From contig QCCO01000001.1 in NCBI GenBank assembly GCA_003278895.1, positions 62,001-126,000 on the forward strand: a stretch of DNA of 64,000 nucleotides, written 5' to 3'. Numbering within the stretch: position 1 is the first letter of the stretch; each line of letters opens with the position of its first letter. Below are positions 1 through 10,261 of the stretch, one piece after another. The stretch comes from Prochlorococcus sp. AG-347-L19. Its GTDB lineage: Bacteria; Cyanobacteriota; Cyanobacteriia; PCC-6307; Cyanobiaceae. A program made the translations under genes and the position numbers. The notes under the pieces were generated by a model. The model saw only the letters and a list, made by a program, of their open reading frames with translations, did not search any database and was not told the origin of the DNA.

Positions 1-835
1 TTACTGATTTAGCGATTTGCTTTTTATTGTTATTTTTTAGGGTAGGGATAAATATCTGATCCCCGTCAAAAATTCTTAAATCATTGACTGAATCAAATTC
101 GTTAAGAAATTCATTTAAATTGACCACCGCAATTTTTTTTCCTCCCCCTTTCCCTAGAGGCACATCTCTTATAATTTCAATTCTAGACAAATCACTTAAT
201 GATGTTATCCCTCCTGCCCTTCGAATAGCATCTGAAATATTTTGAGATTTTTTAGAGTATAAATTAACAGTAAATTTTTGTTCAAGTGGATTTTCTAAAT
301 TATTTTTTTCTAATTCAGGAAAATAACTTCTCTGAATTTCATTATTTTGAGGATTTTTTTCAAAATTAAAAAAGTCAGAACTGGATGCAGATTCATACGC
401 GGGAAACGTGTAACTTCCGGGATATCTAACCTCTCCAGTCACAATTACTTTAGTTTCTTTAAAGATTGCAATCCTAACTTTAATATCTGGCGCAATAAGA
501 AATTCTGAATAATTCTCCTCTAATAATTTTTCTAATTCTGATGGTGTTAAGCCTTTTACATTAACTTCATTAAGTCTTGGGAGATAAACTTCACCTTCTT
601 CATTAACTGAAAAGAAACCACTTAATTCTAAAGCAGGATAGAATTCAATATAAAGCTCATCACCTACCCCGATAATATAATCTTCCAGATCTTTTCTAGA
701 ATTTAAATAAGAAGCAGGAATCCGTTTTTTGTTTGCAAAAACAGGATCATTTATTTCTGATTTTGTAACCTCAGCACAAAATAGAGAACTAAAAAAAATT
801 ATAATTGGCAGTAATCTAGAAAAACTTTTAAACAA
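1..835 (-). CDS. Wza-like polysaccharide biosynthesis/export protein (3' end outside window)
   Basis: Manual reverse-strand translation from a TTG at 835: LFKSFSRLLPIIIFFSSLFCAEV... signal peptide, then DYIIGVGDELYIEF...GEVYLPRLNEVNVKGLTPSELEKLL...VTGEVRYPGSYTFPAYES, typical of polysaccharide export/SLBB proteins. Open at the window edge. Confidence 0.75.
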   Translation of the reverse strand, partial: MFKSFSRLLPIIIFFSSLFCAEVTKSEINDPVFANKKRIPASYLNSRKDLEDYIIGVGDELYIEFYPALELSGFFSVNEEGEVYLPRLNEVNVKGLTPSELEKLLEENYSEFLIAPDIKVRIAIFKETKVIVTGEVRYPGSYTFPAYESASSSDFFNFEKNPQNNEIQRSYFPELEKNNLENPLEQKFTVNLYSKKSQNISDAIRRAGGITSLSDLSRIEIIRDVPLGKGGGKKIAVVNLNEFLNEFDSVNDLRIFDGDQIFIPTLKNNNKKQIAKSV

Positions 836-988
836 GAAATTTTTTTAGCATAATTATTACTATAGTATATTTGATTGAAGAACATTAGTTCTCAACAAAG
901 TATCTTTAACAAGATAATCTAAATTGATTTTTTATAAACCAATTTTCAATGAAAATATAATCAAATAAATTAAGTTCTATAGTTCCTC

Positions 989-1705
989 TTAATCATTTTC
1001 ATCGAAATCAAATTTATTTGATTCATCACCTCTCATAAGATCTCTTCTTCTTTTGTAGGTTCTTTTTAACTGCTGTTCCTTTCTCCAAAGTTCTATATCT
1101 CTATGATTTCCATTTGTTAGTACATCAGGGACTTTCATATTTCTAAAAACTTGAGGTCTAGTGTACTGTGGATACTCTAGTAAGGGTGAGTTATGACTCT
1201 CATAAATTAAAGAATCTGGATCTCCAAGAGTACCTGGTAATAATCTAGTCAAACCGTTAATTATTGATATAGCAGGTATTTCACCTCCAGAAAGTACATA
1301 ATCGCCTATCGATATCTCTTCATCAGCCAAACATCTAATCCTTTCATCAAAACCTTCATATTGACCACAAATAATTATTATTTGATCCAAAGTAGACCAT
1401 CTCGCAAGATCCTTTTGCTTTAGGACTTTACCCTGTGGGGTCATCAACAATGTTTTACTTTTAGGTAATTTTCTAATTGATTCATATGCCTTATAAATAG
1501 GTTCAGGTTTTAATACCATACCTGCTCCTCCTCCATAAGGCTTATCGTCTACTTGTCTGTAAGAACCTTCTCCATATTCTCTCAAATTATGTAAATTTAC
1601 ATCGATCAAATTCTTATCTAGAGCTCTTGTTATTACCCCTAAATTATTTATTAATTCAAAAGCTTTAGGGAACAATGTAATTACATCAAAATTAAAACTA
1701 GTCAT
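989..1705 (-). CDS. trmD: tRNA (guanine-N1)-methyltransferase
   Basis: [11 protein letters not shown]...[14 protein letters not shown]...GDYVLSGGE, TrmD hallmark motifs. Confidence 0.97.
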   Translation of the reverse strand: MTSFNFDVITLFPKAFELINNLGVITRALDKNLIDVNLHNLREYGEGSYRQVDDKPYGGGAGMVLKPEPIYKAYESIRKLPKSKTLLMTPQGKVLKQKDLARWSTLDQIIIICGQYEGFDERIRCLADEEISIGDYVLSGGEIPAISIINGLTRLLPGTLGDPDSLIYESHNSPLLEYPQYTRPQVFRNMKVPDVLTNGNHRDIELWRKEQQLKRTYKRRRDLMRGDESNKFDFDEND

Positions 1706-2617
1706 CTAGAAATCTTCCTCATAACCAAACTCAATTAATCTTGATTCTTTTTTTCTCCAGTTTGGAACCACTTTCACAAACAACTCTAGGTGAACTGGAC
1801 CATCAATTAATTTTGACATATTTGACCTTGCTGACTGACCAATGATTTTTAACATTGAACCTTTCTTTCCAATAAGAATGCCTTTTTGAGTTGATCTTTC
1901 AACAATAATAGTAGCCAAAATAGCTGTAAAAACTTTGCCATTTTTTCTTTTCATTTCCTCTATCTTTTCTATCTTGACTGCGACACTATGAGGTATCTCT
2001 TCTCTTGTATTTATTAATACCTGCTCTCTTACTAAATCAGATAATAAATTATCTAATGGTTGGTCGCAAATCGTCTCCTCACCATAAAATTTTGGCCCCT
2101 CTGGAAGAAAATTAAGTGCCATATTGACTAGTTCAGAACATCCCTCTCCTTGAGAAGCACTTACAATTTGAAAGTTTCTATTAATTCCAAAAAATTTTCT
2201 ATATTGATCTAGTCGTAAATTCCTAAATTCTTTGTTAACCAAATCCCACTTATTTAATGCCACAATAAACTCAGTTTTATTTGCGATTAGAAAGTTCAAA
2301 ATATATTCATCACCTCTACCAGGTTCTTCACTTGAATCAACTACAAAAATTACCATATCAACTCCATTAATTGCAGATTTTGCATTTTTTACTAATATCT
2401 CACCAAGTCGATGATGAGGTTTATGAACACCTGGAGTATCAACAAAAATTATTTGTCCATTATCTTTAGTAAGTATTCCTTTTAATTTATTTCTAGTAGT
2501 TTGAGCTATTGGAGAAGTAATTGTTATTTTTTCTCCTATCAATTTATTTATTAAAGTAGATTTACCGACATTTGGCCTTCCTAGTAAAGTTACAAACCCA
2601 GATCTATAATTAGCCAA
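1706..2617 (-). CDS. era: GTPase Era
   Basis: GRPNVGKSTLINKLIG, DTPGVHKPHH, NKWDLV G-motifs and C-terminal KH-like region. Confidence 0.97.
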   Translation of the reverse strand: MANYRSGFVTLLGRPNVGKSTLINKLIGEKITITSPIAQTTRNKLKGILTKDNGQIIFVDTPGVHKPHHRLGEILVKNAKSAINGVDMVIFVVDSSEEPGRGDEYILNFLIANKTEFIVALNKWDLVNKEFRNLRLDQYRKFFGINRNFQIVSASQGEGCSELVNMALNFLPEGPKFYGEETICDQPLDNLLSDLVREQVLINTREEIPHSVAVKIEKIEEMKRKNGKVFTAILATIIVERSTQKGILIGKKGSMLKIIGQSARSNMSKLIDGPVHLELFVKVVPNWRKKESRLIEFGYEEDF

Positions 2618-2655
2618 AGACTTTTAATGCATCAATAATAAAATTCTGATCAAAA

Positions 2656-3183
2656 ATGGAAAAAAAAACCATAAATTTAAAAGAAGCTTCGTTCACGCAA
2701 GCAATAAACATATCTGCACAATGGTGCAAAGAATGGGGTGAAGATTTACTCAGCGAAGAGGTTTTAGCAGATAGAATCGCAGAGCTAACTAAAACAAGAA
2801 ATGGACTCAGAGGATTTTTTGCATACGCTTTATCAGATAAAGATTGTTTTTTGTTAGATAAACTTCCTTTTTCACTAATTTACAAACTGAACGAAGGTGG
2901 TGATGCTGTAACAGAAATATTGGTAAAAAATTTAATAATGAGTTCCGCTCAAATTATTATTCATCGAAGAGATAATAATTATGAATATGAGATAACATCG
3001 GAAAATATTTCAGATAGATGTAAGGCTATTTTAAGACTGCTAGAAACTAAGTCAGTTACAAAGTTTGTCAATCAAGTCCTTAGAGACTTAGATAATATGG
3101 GAAATAGTTTTGATAGTTCAATAAAATATGACTCAGAGCAAAAGGAATTCATAAAAAAACAAATTCTTGATATCGCCCAATAA
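2656..3183 (+). CDS. Conserved hypothetical protein
   Basis: 175 aa ORF divergent from era; ordinary codon usage; no recognised domain. Confidence 0.75.
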   Translation: MEKKTINLKEASFTQAINISAQWCKEWGEDLLSEEVLADRIAELTKTRNGLRGFFAYALSDKDCFLLDKLPFSLIYKLNEGGDAVTEILVKNLIMSSAQIIIHRRDNNYEYEITSENISDRCKAILRLLETKSVTKFVNQVLRDLDNMGNSFDSSIKYDSEQKEFIKKQILDIAQ

Positions 3184-3232
3184 AAAAGCGTAGAAAAAAA
3201 TCCACGCCTCGAGTTACTTTTAAATAATTAAA

Positions 3233-3970
3233 CTAATCTCTTCTCCCTCCACCTTGAAGAGCAATCATAAGTCTTAGGATAAATACAAATAAGTTTATGT
3301 AGGTAAGATACATACCTAAAGCCCCTGCAAGGTATTGATCATCATTATATCTTCTTGGCATTGTATAGAAATCAACGAAAGACATTGCAACAAATAAAAC
3401 AGTTCCAAATCCTGCAATTATCAATTCGAGTCCTGAACCTCCAAAAACTCCCGGAGCGAAGAATCCTCCAATTAGTTGGACAAACATTGCTATGAGCAGC
3501 CCTATCAGTCCAAGGCCAACTACTCCACTTAGTGCTTGACCAACACTATCACTCATTCTTTGGCCAGTGTAAGAGGCAATAACGAAAGTTATACCAGTAG
3601 CTAAGGCTGCTGTTCCAACCGAACCAATACCAATCGTACCTATTGCTAAAGCAACTATTCCGCTTAAGGTAAATCCAGTTAGCAAACTAAATCCAGTTAG
3701 TAAAGGCAAGGCCTTTGCATTATTTGCATTATTTGCAGCACTTGTGGCTATGAAAAACAAAATCAATTCTGCAATTAATGCAACTATTGAAAGAGGCTGG
3801 AAAAGACCAGGATTTGTTGCTATGAGTGAGACACCTGCTAAAACGCCTAAAGAGGTTAGAACCATACCTCCACCCACATAAGGTAGAGCTTTTTGAACAA
3901 CATTAGGTCCAACAATAGAACTAGTTTGTGCGTCACGAATAGCTTGATTGAAATTACTACTTGCTGGCAT
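3233..3970 (-). CDS. Bax inhibitor-1/YccA family membrane protein
   Basis: Seven-TM hydrophobic pattern with C-terminal FVDFYTMPRRYNDDQYLAGALGMYLTYINLFVFILRLM. Confidence 0.85.
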   Translation of the reverse strand: MPASSNFNQAIRDAQTSSIVGPNVVQKALPYVGGGMVLTSLGVLAGVSLIATNPGLFQPLSIVALIAELILFFIATSAANNANNAKALPLLTGFSLLTGFTLSGIVALAIGTIGIGSVGTAALATGITFVIASYTGQRMSDSVGQALSGVVGLGLIGLLIAMFVQLIGGFFAPGVFGGSGLELIIAGFGTVLFVAMSFVDFYTMPRRYNDDQYLAGALGMYLTYINLFVFILRLMIALQGGGRRD

Positions 3971-4043
3971 TTTTTTTTGAAATTATGATTATATTCTACT
4001 TGATTTTTAAAATTTCAGGGTACGGATCTCCTGAGTTATAAAT

Positions 4044-5000
4044 TTATTGATAAGCCTCAATAATTTTCTGAACTAAAGGATGACGAACTACATCTTCTAT
4101 ACTCAAATAACAAAATTTTATACCTTCAGTTTCAGAAAAAATTCTCGATGCTTCAATGAGACCGCTTTCCTGATCTTTTTTTAAATCAATTTGTGTAATA
4201 TCTCCGTTTACAACCATTTTTGATCTCTCTCCTAATCTGGTCAAAAACATTCTCATTTGAGAGCAAGTAGTATTTTGTGCTTCATCTAGAATAACCATGG
4301 AGTTATCTAAGGTTCTGCCTCTCATAAAGGCTAGAGGTGCAACTTCAATAATTCCCTTATCGATTAAAGAATTTGTTCTATCAAAACCAAAAATACTATG
4401 TAAAGAATCAAATAGGGGTCTTAAATACGGATCAACTTTTTGTTGCAAATCACCAGGTAGAAATCCCAAATTTTCACCAGCTTCTACAGCTGGTCTGGTT
4501 AAAACAATTTTTTCAATTTTTTTCTCGTTCAATAGTCGTGCCGCGCAAACAGTTGCTAAAAATGTCTTACCTGTTCCAGCTGGACCAATCGCGAATGTAA
4601 GATCAAAGTTTTCAATTGATTCAACATATTCTTTTTGCCTTATAGTTCTTGGTCTTAAATATCTTCCTTCTTTGGAACGAGCAAGAACTTTTTTTCCAAG
4701 TTCAGCATGTGTAGATGACTCTCCCATATTTAAAGAACTTAAAGCCGCTTTAAGATCTACCTCTGGAACTTCTAACCCTTGTTCCCAGATTGGTCTTGTT
4801 AGTTCTACTAATGCTGAGGCTCTTTCAATTTTAGATATAACGCCGTTCATCTCAAGTTGTAAGCCTCTTATTGTTAAAGAAACTCCTGTTAAGGACTCAA
4901 ATTTTTTTAAGAAAGAATTACCTGGGCCTGATAATGCTGTAGCAGCATCAGAGCTTGGCAAGTCTATTGTGAAGTGACCAGTTTTGGAAACTTCCTTCAT
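4044..5000 (-). CDS. phoH: PhoH-like ATPase
   Basis: GPAGTGKTFLA Walker A, VILDEAQN Walker B, NGDITQIDL. Confidence 0.95.
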   Translation of the reverse strand: MKEVSKTGHFTIDLPSSDAATALSGPGNSFLKKFESLTGVSLTIRGLQLEMNGVISKIERASALVELTRPIWEQGLEVPEVDLKAALSSLNMGESSTHAELGKKVLARSKEGRYLRPRTIRQKEYVESIENFDLTFAIGPAGTGKTFLATVCAARLLNEKKIEKIVLTRPAVEAGENLGFLPGDLQQKVDPYLRPLFDSLHSIFGFDRTNSLIDKGIIEVAPLAFMRGRTLDNSMVILDEAQNTTCSQMRMFLTRLGERSKMVVNGDITQIDLKKDQESGLIEASRIFSETEGIKFCYLSIEDVVRHPLVQKIIEAYQ

Positions 5001-5030
5001 CTAGTTATTGAATGAAAATTTATCAAATCA

Positions 5031-5396
5031 CTAGCTTTCAGCTTCATTACTCTCGCTTTCAGCTTTGCTACTATCATTATCCTCGTCTTTAGTTTTAGCC
5101 TTAGCTAATTTTTCCTTCTCTAACTTTGCTTTACCAATTGCGATAGAGGGCCTTTCTGTTTTTTCTAATAACCCGCCCTTTTCTAATAAAGATCTCACAA
5201 CATCAGTTGGCTGAGCACCTTGAGTAAGTCTTGTTCTTAAAGCTTCTGTGTCAAGCCTCGTTTCCTTAGTTCTTGGGTTATAAAAACCTAGTTCTTGTAT
5301 AGGTCTACCATCTCTTCTGGAAGTACTATTGCATGCAACAATTCTGAAACTTGCCTCTTTTTTCTTTCCAAAGCGCTTAAGGCGCAGTTTAATCAT
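5031..5396 (-). CDS. rpsP: 30S ribosomal protein S16
   Basis: [41 protein letters not shown]. Confidence 0.98.
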   Translation of the reverse strand: MIKLRLKRFGKKKEASFRIVACNSTSRRDGRPIQELGFYNPRTKETRLDTEALRTRLTQGAQPTDVVRSLLEKGGLLEKTERPSIAIGKAKLEKEKLAKAKTKDEDNDSSKAESESNEAES

Positions 5397-5450
5397 CTTA
5401 ATTTAATATGTTTTTAATAATAATATCATTGAAAGGTAAAAATTTAGAAA

Positions 5451-6920
5451 CTATAAATCAGCAAACCCTTTTTTCTTCTTATTATTTTTTTGTTTTTTAA
5501 TCGGTTTATTACCACTCATTCCTCCCATTCCTGGCATTCCTCCCATTCCAGGCATTCCTCCCATTCCAGGCATTCCTCCCATTCCAGGCATTCCTCCCAT
5601 TCCTCCCATTCCTGGCATTCCTCCGTTCGACATTTGTTTCATAAAGCCTCTCATTCTTTGAAAATCAGCTAGTACTTTATCTACATCTTTTGTTTCATAA
5701 CCGCTGCCCTGAGCGATTCTTTGTCTTCTTGAAGGCTGAGCAGCGAGAACTTCAGGTTTTTGTTTTTCCTCAAGAGTCATCGATGAGATCATAGATTCAA
5801 TTTTCTTAAGTTGATCCTCTCCATCTTTTATCATCCCATCATCGATTTTATTCATTCCAGGAATCAATTTAATCAATCCTCCAAGTGATCCCATCCTTTT
5901 AATTAATCTCATTTGCTTAACAAAATCATTAAAATCAAAAGTTGCTTCTTGAAGTTTCTTTTGCATCGCTTCTGCATCAGCAAGTTCAACTTCTTTTTGG
6001 GCTTTTTCAACAAGTGTCAATACATCACCCATTCCTAAAATTCTGCTAGCCATTCTCTCTGGATGAAATGGTTGCAGTGCCTCTATTTTTTCACCTACAC
6101 CTATAAATTTGATTGGTTTTCCACTTATTTTTCTTATTGATAAAGCAGCACCTCCTCTTGAGTCTCCATCCAACTTAGTTAATATCGCCCCTGAAATTCC
6201 TACTTTTTCATGAAATGACTTTGTTAAGTCCGCAGCTTCTTGCCCAATCATTGAATCAACAACAAGCAAAACTTCATCAGGATTAGAAACTTCTTTTATT
6301 CGAACCATTTCACTCATCATGGAATCATCAATTTGCAGTCTTCCTGCGGTATCAATGATTATCGAATTAAAATCATTTTCACTAGCAAAATTCAATGCTT
6401 CCTTCGCTATCTCTTCTGGTTTGCTATTTTTTTGTTTAGCTGAAAAAACCTCCAAATCATATTGACTTCCCAATGTTTTAAGCTGCTCTACAGCTGCTGG
6501 TCGATAAATATCTGCAGCAACCAAAAGAACTTTTTTATCTTTTTCCTTCAAATACAGTCCTAATTTTCCTGTTGCAGTTGTTTTACCAGCTCCCTGAAGT
6601 CCAGCCATCAGAATGACTGTAGGACTATTTTCATTTTCTTTTAATGGAGAATTTTCATTTCCCATAATGTTAATCAATTCTTTATTTACAACCTCTATAA
6701 ATTTTTGACCTGGATTTACACCCCTTACTACTTCTTCTCCAATAGCTTTATCTTTGACATCTGATATAAACTCTTTTACTACAGACAAACTAACATCTGC
6801 ATCAAGGAGTGCTCTTTTAACCTCCTTCAAGGCATCGTTAATGTTATTTTCACTAATTTTTGCTTCGCCTCTTAAACCCTTTACTGCATCTTCAAAGCGT
6901 GACGAGAGTTCATCAAACAT
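5451..6920 (-). CDS. ffh: Signal recognition particle protein Ffh
   Basis: GLQGAGKTTATGKL, DTAGRLQ, TKLDGDSRGGAALS; methionine-rich M domain with GMGGMP repeats. Confidence 0.98.
   Translation of the reverse strand: MFDELSSRFEDAVKGLRGEAKISENNINDALKEVKRALLDADVSLSVVKEFISDVKDKAIGEEVVRGVNPGQKFIEVVNKELINIMGNENSPLKENENSPTVILMAGLQGAGKTTATGKLGLYLKEKDKKVLLVAADIYRPAAVEQLKTLGSQYDLEVFSAKQKNSKPEEIAKEALNFASENDFNSIIIDTAGRLQIDDSMMSEMVRIKEVSNPDEVLLVVDSMIGQEAADLTKSFHEKVGISGAILTKLDGDSRGGAALSIRKISGKPIKFIGVGEKIEALQPFHPERMASRILGMGDVLTLVEKAQKEVELADAEAMQKKLQEATFDFNDFVKQMRLIKRMGSLGGLIKLIPGMNKIDDGMIKDGEDQLKKIESMISSMTLEEKQKPEVLAAQPSRRQRIAQGSGYETKDVDKVLADFQRMRGFMKQMSNGGMPGMGGMGGMPGMGGMPGMGGMPGMGGMPGMGGMSGNKPIKKQKNNKKKKGFADL
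5517..5624. repeat. Short tandem repeat inside the ffh 3' end (9/18-nt units CATTCCTCC/CATTCCAGG)
   Basis: Read directly: consecutive cattcctcccattccagg units encoding (PGMGGM)n on the minus strand. Confidence 0.9.
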
Positions 6921-6967
6921 TATTAAAAAGTAATTTTAACTATTATAGATGATCTTGAAGTTTGAAA

Positions 6968-9073
6968 TTACAAGCCACTCACGAAATCAACCAATTTCCA
7001 AGATTTATTAGAAAAACCAAAAATATATTTAACTTTAAGGGGAGTCAATGATGTTTCATTAACAAATTCTCCAGAATTCTTTAATATTCTCTCAAGATAA
7101 TTTAATTCAACTAAAACAACTATCCGAGATGAAGTTTGTGATTCCAAATCAATCTTACGAATTTGTGAATTAATTTCTTTATAAATCCCCTTCTTGATAT
7201 CGTTCTTTCTTTCTTGGATTGTCCGATCAATCAAACCTTTACTAACAATCTTAGAAAGATTAATTTCACTCTTCCCAGCTAAGTAATTACTTTTACTTAA
7301 AAGCCATCCATTAATTAAATTACTAATATCTTCCAAAGAAGGTGAAGGGATATTAAGTTCTTTGAATTCATAGGAAATAAATGAATTAGATTTCTCAGGA
7401 ATAGAATTCAATTTGCTTGAAGGATTTTTTTTTATTTCTTGGATAATATTTTTTTCAATAATTGTTTGATTTTTATCTATTGCAATTAAAGTTTTTTCAG
7501 CAATAGCTTCCTGCTGAGTGGATTTTTTAAAATTATTTCTCAAAAATCCAATACCAATACCAAATGCAAATAAGATTAAAAACGCATAAATATAAATTAA
7601 ATAAGGTGACCGATTAATAATCTCTTTATCCTTCAAAAACTCCCCAAAACTAAACTTTAATTCGGCAATTTTTTCAATTAAAAAATTATAAAGCTCTATT
7701 GGTTTTTTCTTAAAGTATTCCTCATTAAAGACGTTTTCTTTGATCTCAACCTTTTCATAATCATTTTTTATACCACCAGGCCAAGGTAATCCCTTTTCAT
7801 AAATATTGTCCATTAAATTATCAAAGTCTTCAGTCGTTTTTGTGGAGGATTCCTTCTCGATCTGTTGGTTCTGAAGATTTGACCTAATTGAAATTTTATT
7901 TGATTTCTTTTCTAATTTTTCAATAAATTCTTGAATTTCCCTGTCTTCAAACCAAGAATCTAGATCCACCTCTTTTGAGTCAATGTCTCTATACCCAACT
8001 AAAACATCATTCTCTAACCAATTTTTACAGAAAATACATATCGCTTCTAACTTATTTCCAGGATAATTATTAAGCCAATCTCGTAAATTTTCATCAGAAC
8101 TACTTGAAAACCTTGCAGAGGCTTGCTCAATATCAGCTAAAAGCAAATCTAAACAACCAACTAGAGGCATTGAATCAAGACCTGATAAATTTAGTTTCTT
8201 TAAAATTCTCCTCGCTTCAAATAATTTTTCTGGCTTTCTTCTAGAGAAACCAATAGCTGTTAAGGATAGAAACGCTAAAAATCCTGCTTCCAATGATCCT
8301 CTTTTTTGTAATTCAAGAAACAAATCAATCTGTTCTTGCACTGTCAAAAATGGCTTAATTTGTTGAAAAAAAACTTCAAACTCTTGCTGATTTAAATAAT
8401 CTTTATACTCAGATTTATTATTACCTTCCAAACCGCCTCTTTTGATTATTAAATTTTCCAACATACTTAAGCCTTTTTTATGAGACTCTTGATCATTTAG
8501 ATCTCTACTAAGTAGATCTAGGATTCTGTAAGGAAGCAAAGCAACCAAATCTTCTTCAAGTTCTTTTCTTATGTCTCCAAGCTTTCCCATTCTTTGTAAG
8601 AGTTGTATACCTTCCTGTAAAAAATCTGCCGCGTTTGAATAGGATCTAAGCTGTTGTTCTTGAATTGCAGAATCTCTAGCTGTTAAAGCAGCCAATAATG
8701 TTAAATCAGCTTCTCTACTACTCCCTAAAGCTGGAGTTTGTGGGGGCTGCAATGCTTTTCTCGTGATTTTAAACGCTTCTTTTGGTGAACCTGATTCCCA
8801 AAGAAGTATTAATCCTGCTACTTCTCTATTTGAGGAAAAATCCAATCCAGAATTGCCATTTAATAACAAATTTTCATACTCTCTTCTGCTTTCTGGATCT
8901 GTAAGTAGATCGGCAGTGAGGCGGAGTAACTCAGATCTTTGGGTTAAAACTTCATAAGTAAAACCTTCATTGGGTGTTTTATCTAACCGCAGTTGAAACG
9001 CCCTTAATATTTCCTCAGAAGTTGCAGAGGGGCTTACGCCAATTAAACGAAAATGGTCTAAAGGAAGTTCCAA
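6968..9073 (-). CDS. ftn2: Ftn2/ARC6-like cell division protein (J-like N-terminus, single TM, DUF4101-like C-terminus)
   Basis: N-terminal HFRLIGVSPSATSEEILRAFQLRLDK...LLTDPESRREYENLL; TM YLIYIYAFLILFAFGIGIGFL; C-terminal domain as in cyanobacterial Ftn2/plastid ARC6. Confidence 0.85.
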   Translation of the reverse strand: MELPLDHFRLIGVSPSATSEEILRAFQLRLDKTPNEGFTYEVLTQRSELLRLTADLLTDPESRREYENLLLNGNSGLDFSSNREVAGLILLWESGSPKEAFKITRKALQPPQTPALGSSREADLTLLAALTARDSAIQEQQLRSYSNAADFLQEGIQLLQRMGKLGDIRKELEEDLVALLPYRILDLLSRDLNDQESHKKGLSMLENLIIKRGGLEGNNKSEYKDYLNQQEFEVFFQQIKPFLTVQEQIDLFLELQKRGSLEAGFLAFLSLTAIGFSRRKPEKLFEARRILKKLNLSGLDSMPLVGCLDLLLADIEQASARFSSSSDENLRDWLNNYPGNKLEAICIFCKNWLENDVLVGYRDIDSKEVDLDSWFEDREIQEFIEKLEKKSNKISIRSNLQNQQIEKESSTKTTEDFDNLMDNIYEKGLPWPGGIKNDYEKVEIKENVFNEEYFKKKPIELYNFLIEKIAELKFSFGEFLKDKEIINRSPYLIYIYAFLILFAFGIGIGFLRNNFKKSTQQEAIAEKTLIAIDKNQTIIEKNIIQEIKKNPSSKLNSIPEKSNSFISYEFKELNIPSPSLEDISNLINGWLLSKSNYLAGKSEINLSKIVSKGLIDRTIQERKNDIKKGIYKEINSQIRKIDLESQTSSRIVVLVELNYLERILKNSGEFVNETSLTPLKVKYIFGFSNKSWKLVDFVSGL

Positions 9074-9222
9074 ACAAATATCCTATTGAAAATTCTTAGT
9101 CAAATTTTATCAAGTTAAAAATTTTTTTCACAAGGTCTTACAGAGTTATTAAAGAAAATCATGAAAATCGCCCATCACGGCTTAGAATGTTAACAAATCA
9201 AAACTTCGTTAAGGTATTTTTC

Positions 9223-10260
9223 TTGGAAACACACGTAGAGAGAATCTCAAATCTTCAAGACATAAAAAAAGCCGAATTAGATAGAGAAACCGGATTATTT
9301 CTTTATGAAGACATGACTCTTGGTCGTAGGTTTGAAGATAAGTGTGCAGAAATGTATTACAGGGGAAAAATGTTTGGTTTCGTTCATTTATATAACGGTC
9401 AAGAGGCTATAAGCACGGGAGTAATTGGCGCCATGAAAAAGAAACATGATTGGTTTTGTAGTACTTATCGCGATCATGTTCATGCTCTAAGTGCGGGAGT
9501 CCCCTCATTTGAAGTAATGAGTGAACTTTTTGGTAAAGCTACTGGTTGTAGCAAAGGCCGAGGTGGATCCATGCACTTATTTTCAAGAGAGCATCACTTA
9601 CTCGGAGGATATGCATTTATTGGAGAGGGGATTCCAGTAGCCTTAGGGGCAGCCTTTTCAAGTAAATACAAAAAGGAAGTTGCTGGTAATAGTAATAGTG
9701 ATGCGGTAACTGCAGCATTCTTTGGGGATGGGACTTGCAATAATGGGCAGTTTTTTGAATGTTTAAATATGGCACAATTATGGAAATTACCAATAATTTT
9801 TGTTGTTGAAAATAATAAATGGGCTATTGGTATGGCTCACGATAGAGCTACTAGTAATCCTGAAATCTGGAGAAAAGCGTCTGCTTTTGGTATGCATGGC
9901 GAGGAAGTTGATGGAATGGATGTATTAGCAGTTAGAGGAGCAGCACAAAGAGCAATTGAGCGCGCTAGAGCAGGAGAAGGTCCTACCCTTTTAGAATGTT
10001 TAACTTATAGATATAGAGGACATTCTCTCGCAGATCCAGATGAATTAAGGTCTGAAAAAGAGAAGGAGTTTTGGGGGAAAAGAGATCCTATTAAGAAATT
10101 AGCCAAAGAAATTATTGAGGGTAAATTAGCAACGGAAGAAGAATTAAAAATTATTGAAAAGAAAATTGATGCAGAGATATCGGAGTCAGTTAAAAATGCT
10201 ATTGAAGCTCCCGAACCCCCTTCACAAGAATTAACCAAATATATTTGGGCAGAAGATTAG
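9223..10260 (+). CDS. pdhA: Pyruvate dehydrogenase E1 component alpha subunit
   Basis: [19 protein letters not shown]...[33 protein letters not shown]...[12 protein letters not shown]. The listed ORF starts at 9187; TTG at 9223 preceded by AAGG is my preferred start, but this is uncertain. Confidence 0.93.
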   Translation: METHVERISNLQDIKKAELDRETGLFLYEDMTLGRRFEDKCAEMYYRGKMFGFVHLYNGQEAISTGVIGAMKKKHDWFCSTYRDHVHALSAGVPSFEVMSELFGKATGCSKGRGGSMHLFSREHHLLGGYAFIGEGIPVALGAAFSSKYKKEVAGNSNSDAVTAAFFGDGTCNNGQFFECLNMAQLWKLPIIFVVENNKWAIGMAHDRATSNPEIWRKASAFGMHGEEVDGMDVLAVRGAAQRAIERARAGEGPTLLECLTYRYRGHSLADPDELRSEKEKEFWGKRDPIKKLAKEIIEGKLATEEELKIIEKKIDAEISESVKNAIEAPEPPSQELTKYIWAED

Positions 10261-10261
10261 A

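Noticed and set aside
3184-3215. GCGTAGAAAAAAATCCACGC hairpin between the 2656 ORF and the Bax inhibitor-like gene
   Set aside because: Short imperfect stem without a convincing flanking T-tract on either side; possible bidirectional terminator but too weak to call.
4297-4977. 226-aa plus-strand ORF fully antisense to phoH
   Set aside because: phoH has unmistakable Walker motifs across the same interval; the antisense ORF is compositionally a shadow ORF with no motif.
5490-5672. 60-aa plus-strand ORF with HSSHSRHSSHS repeats
   Set aside because: Artefact of reading the ffh GMGGMP repeat on the opposite strand.
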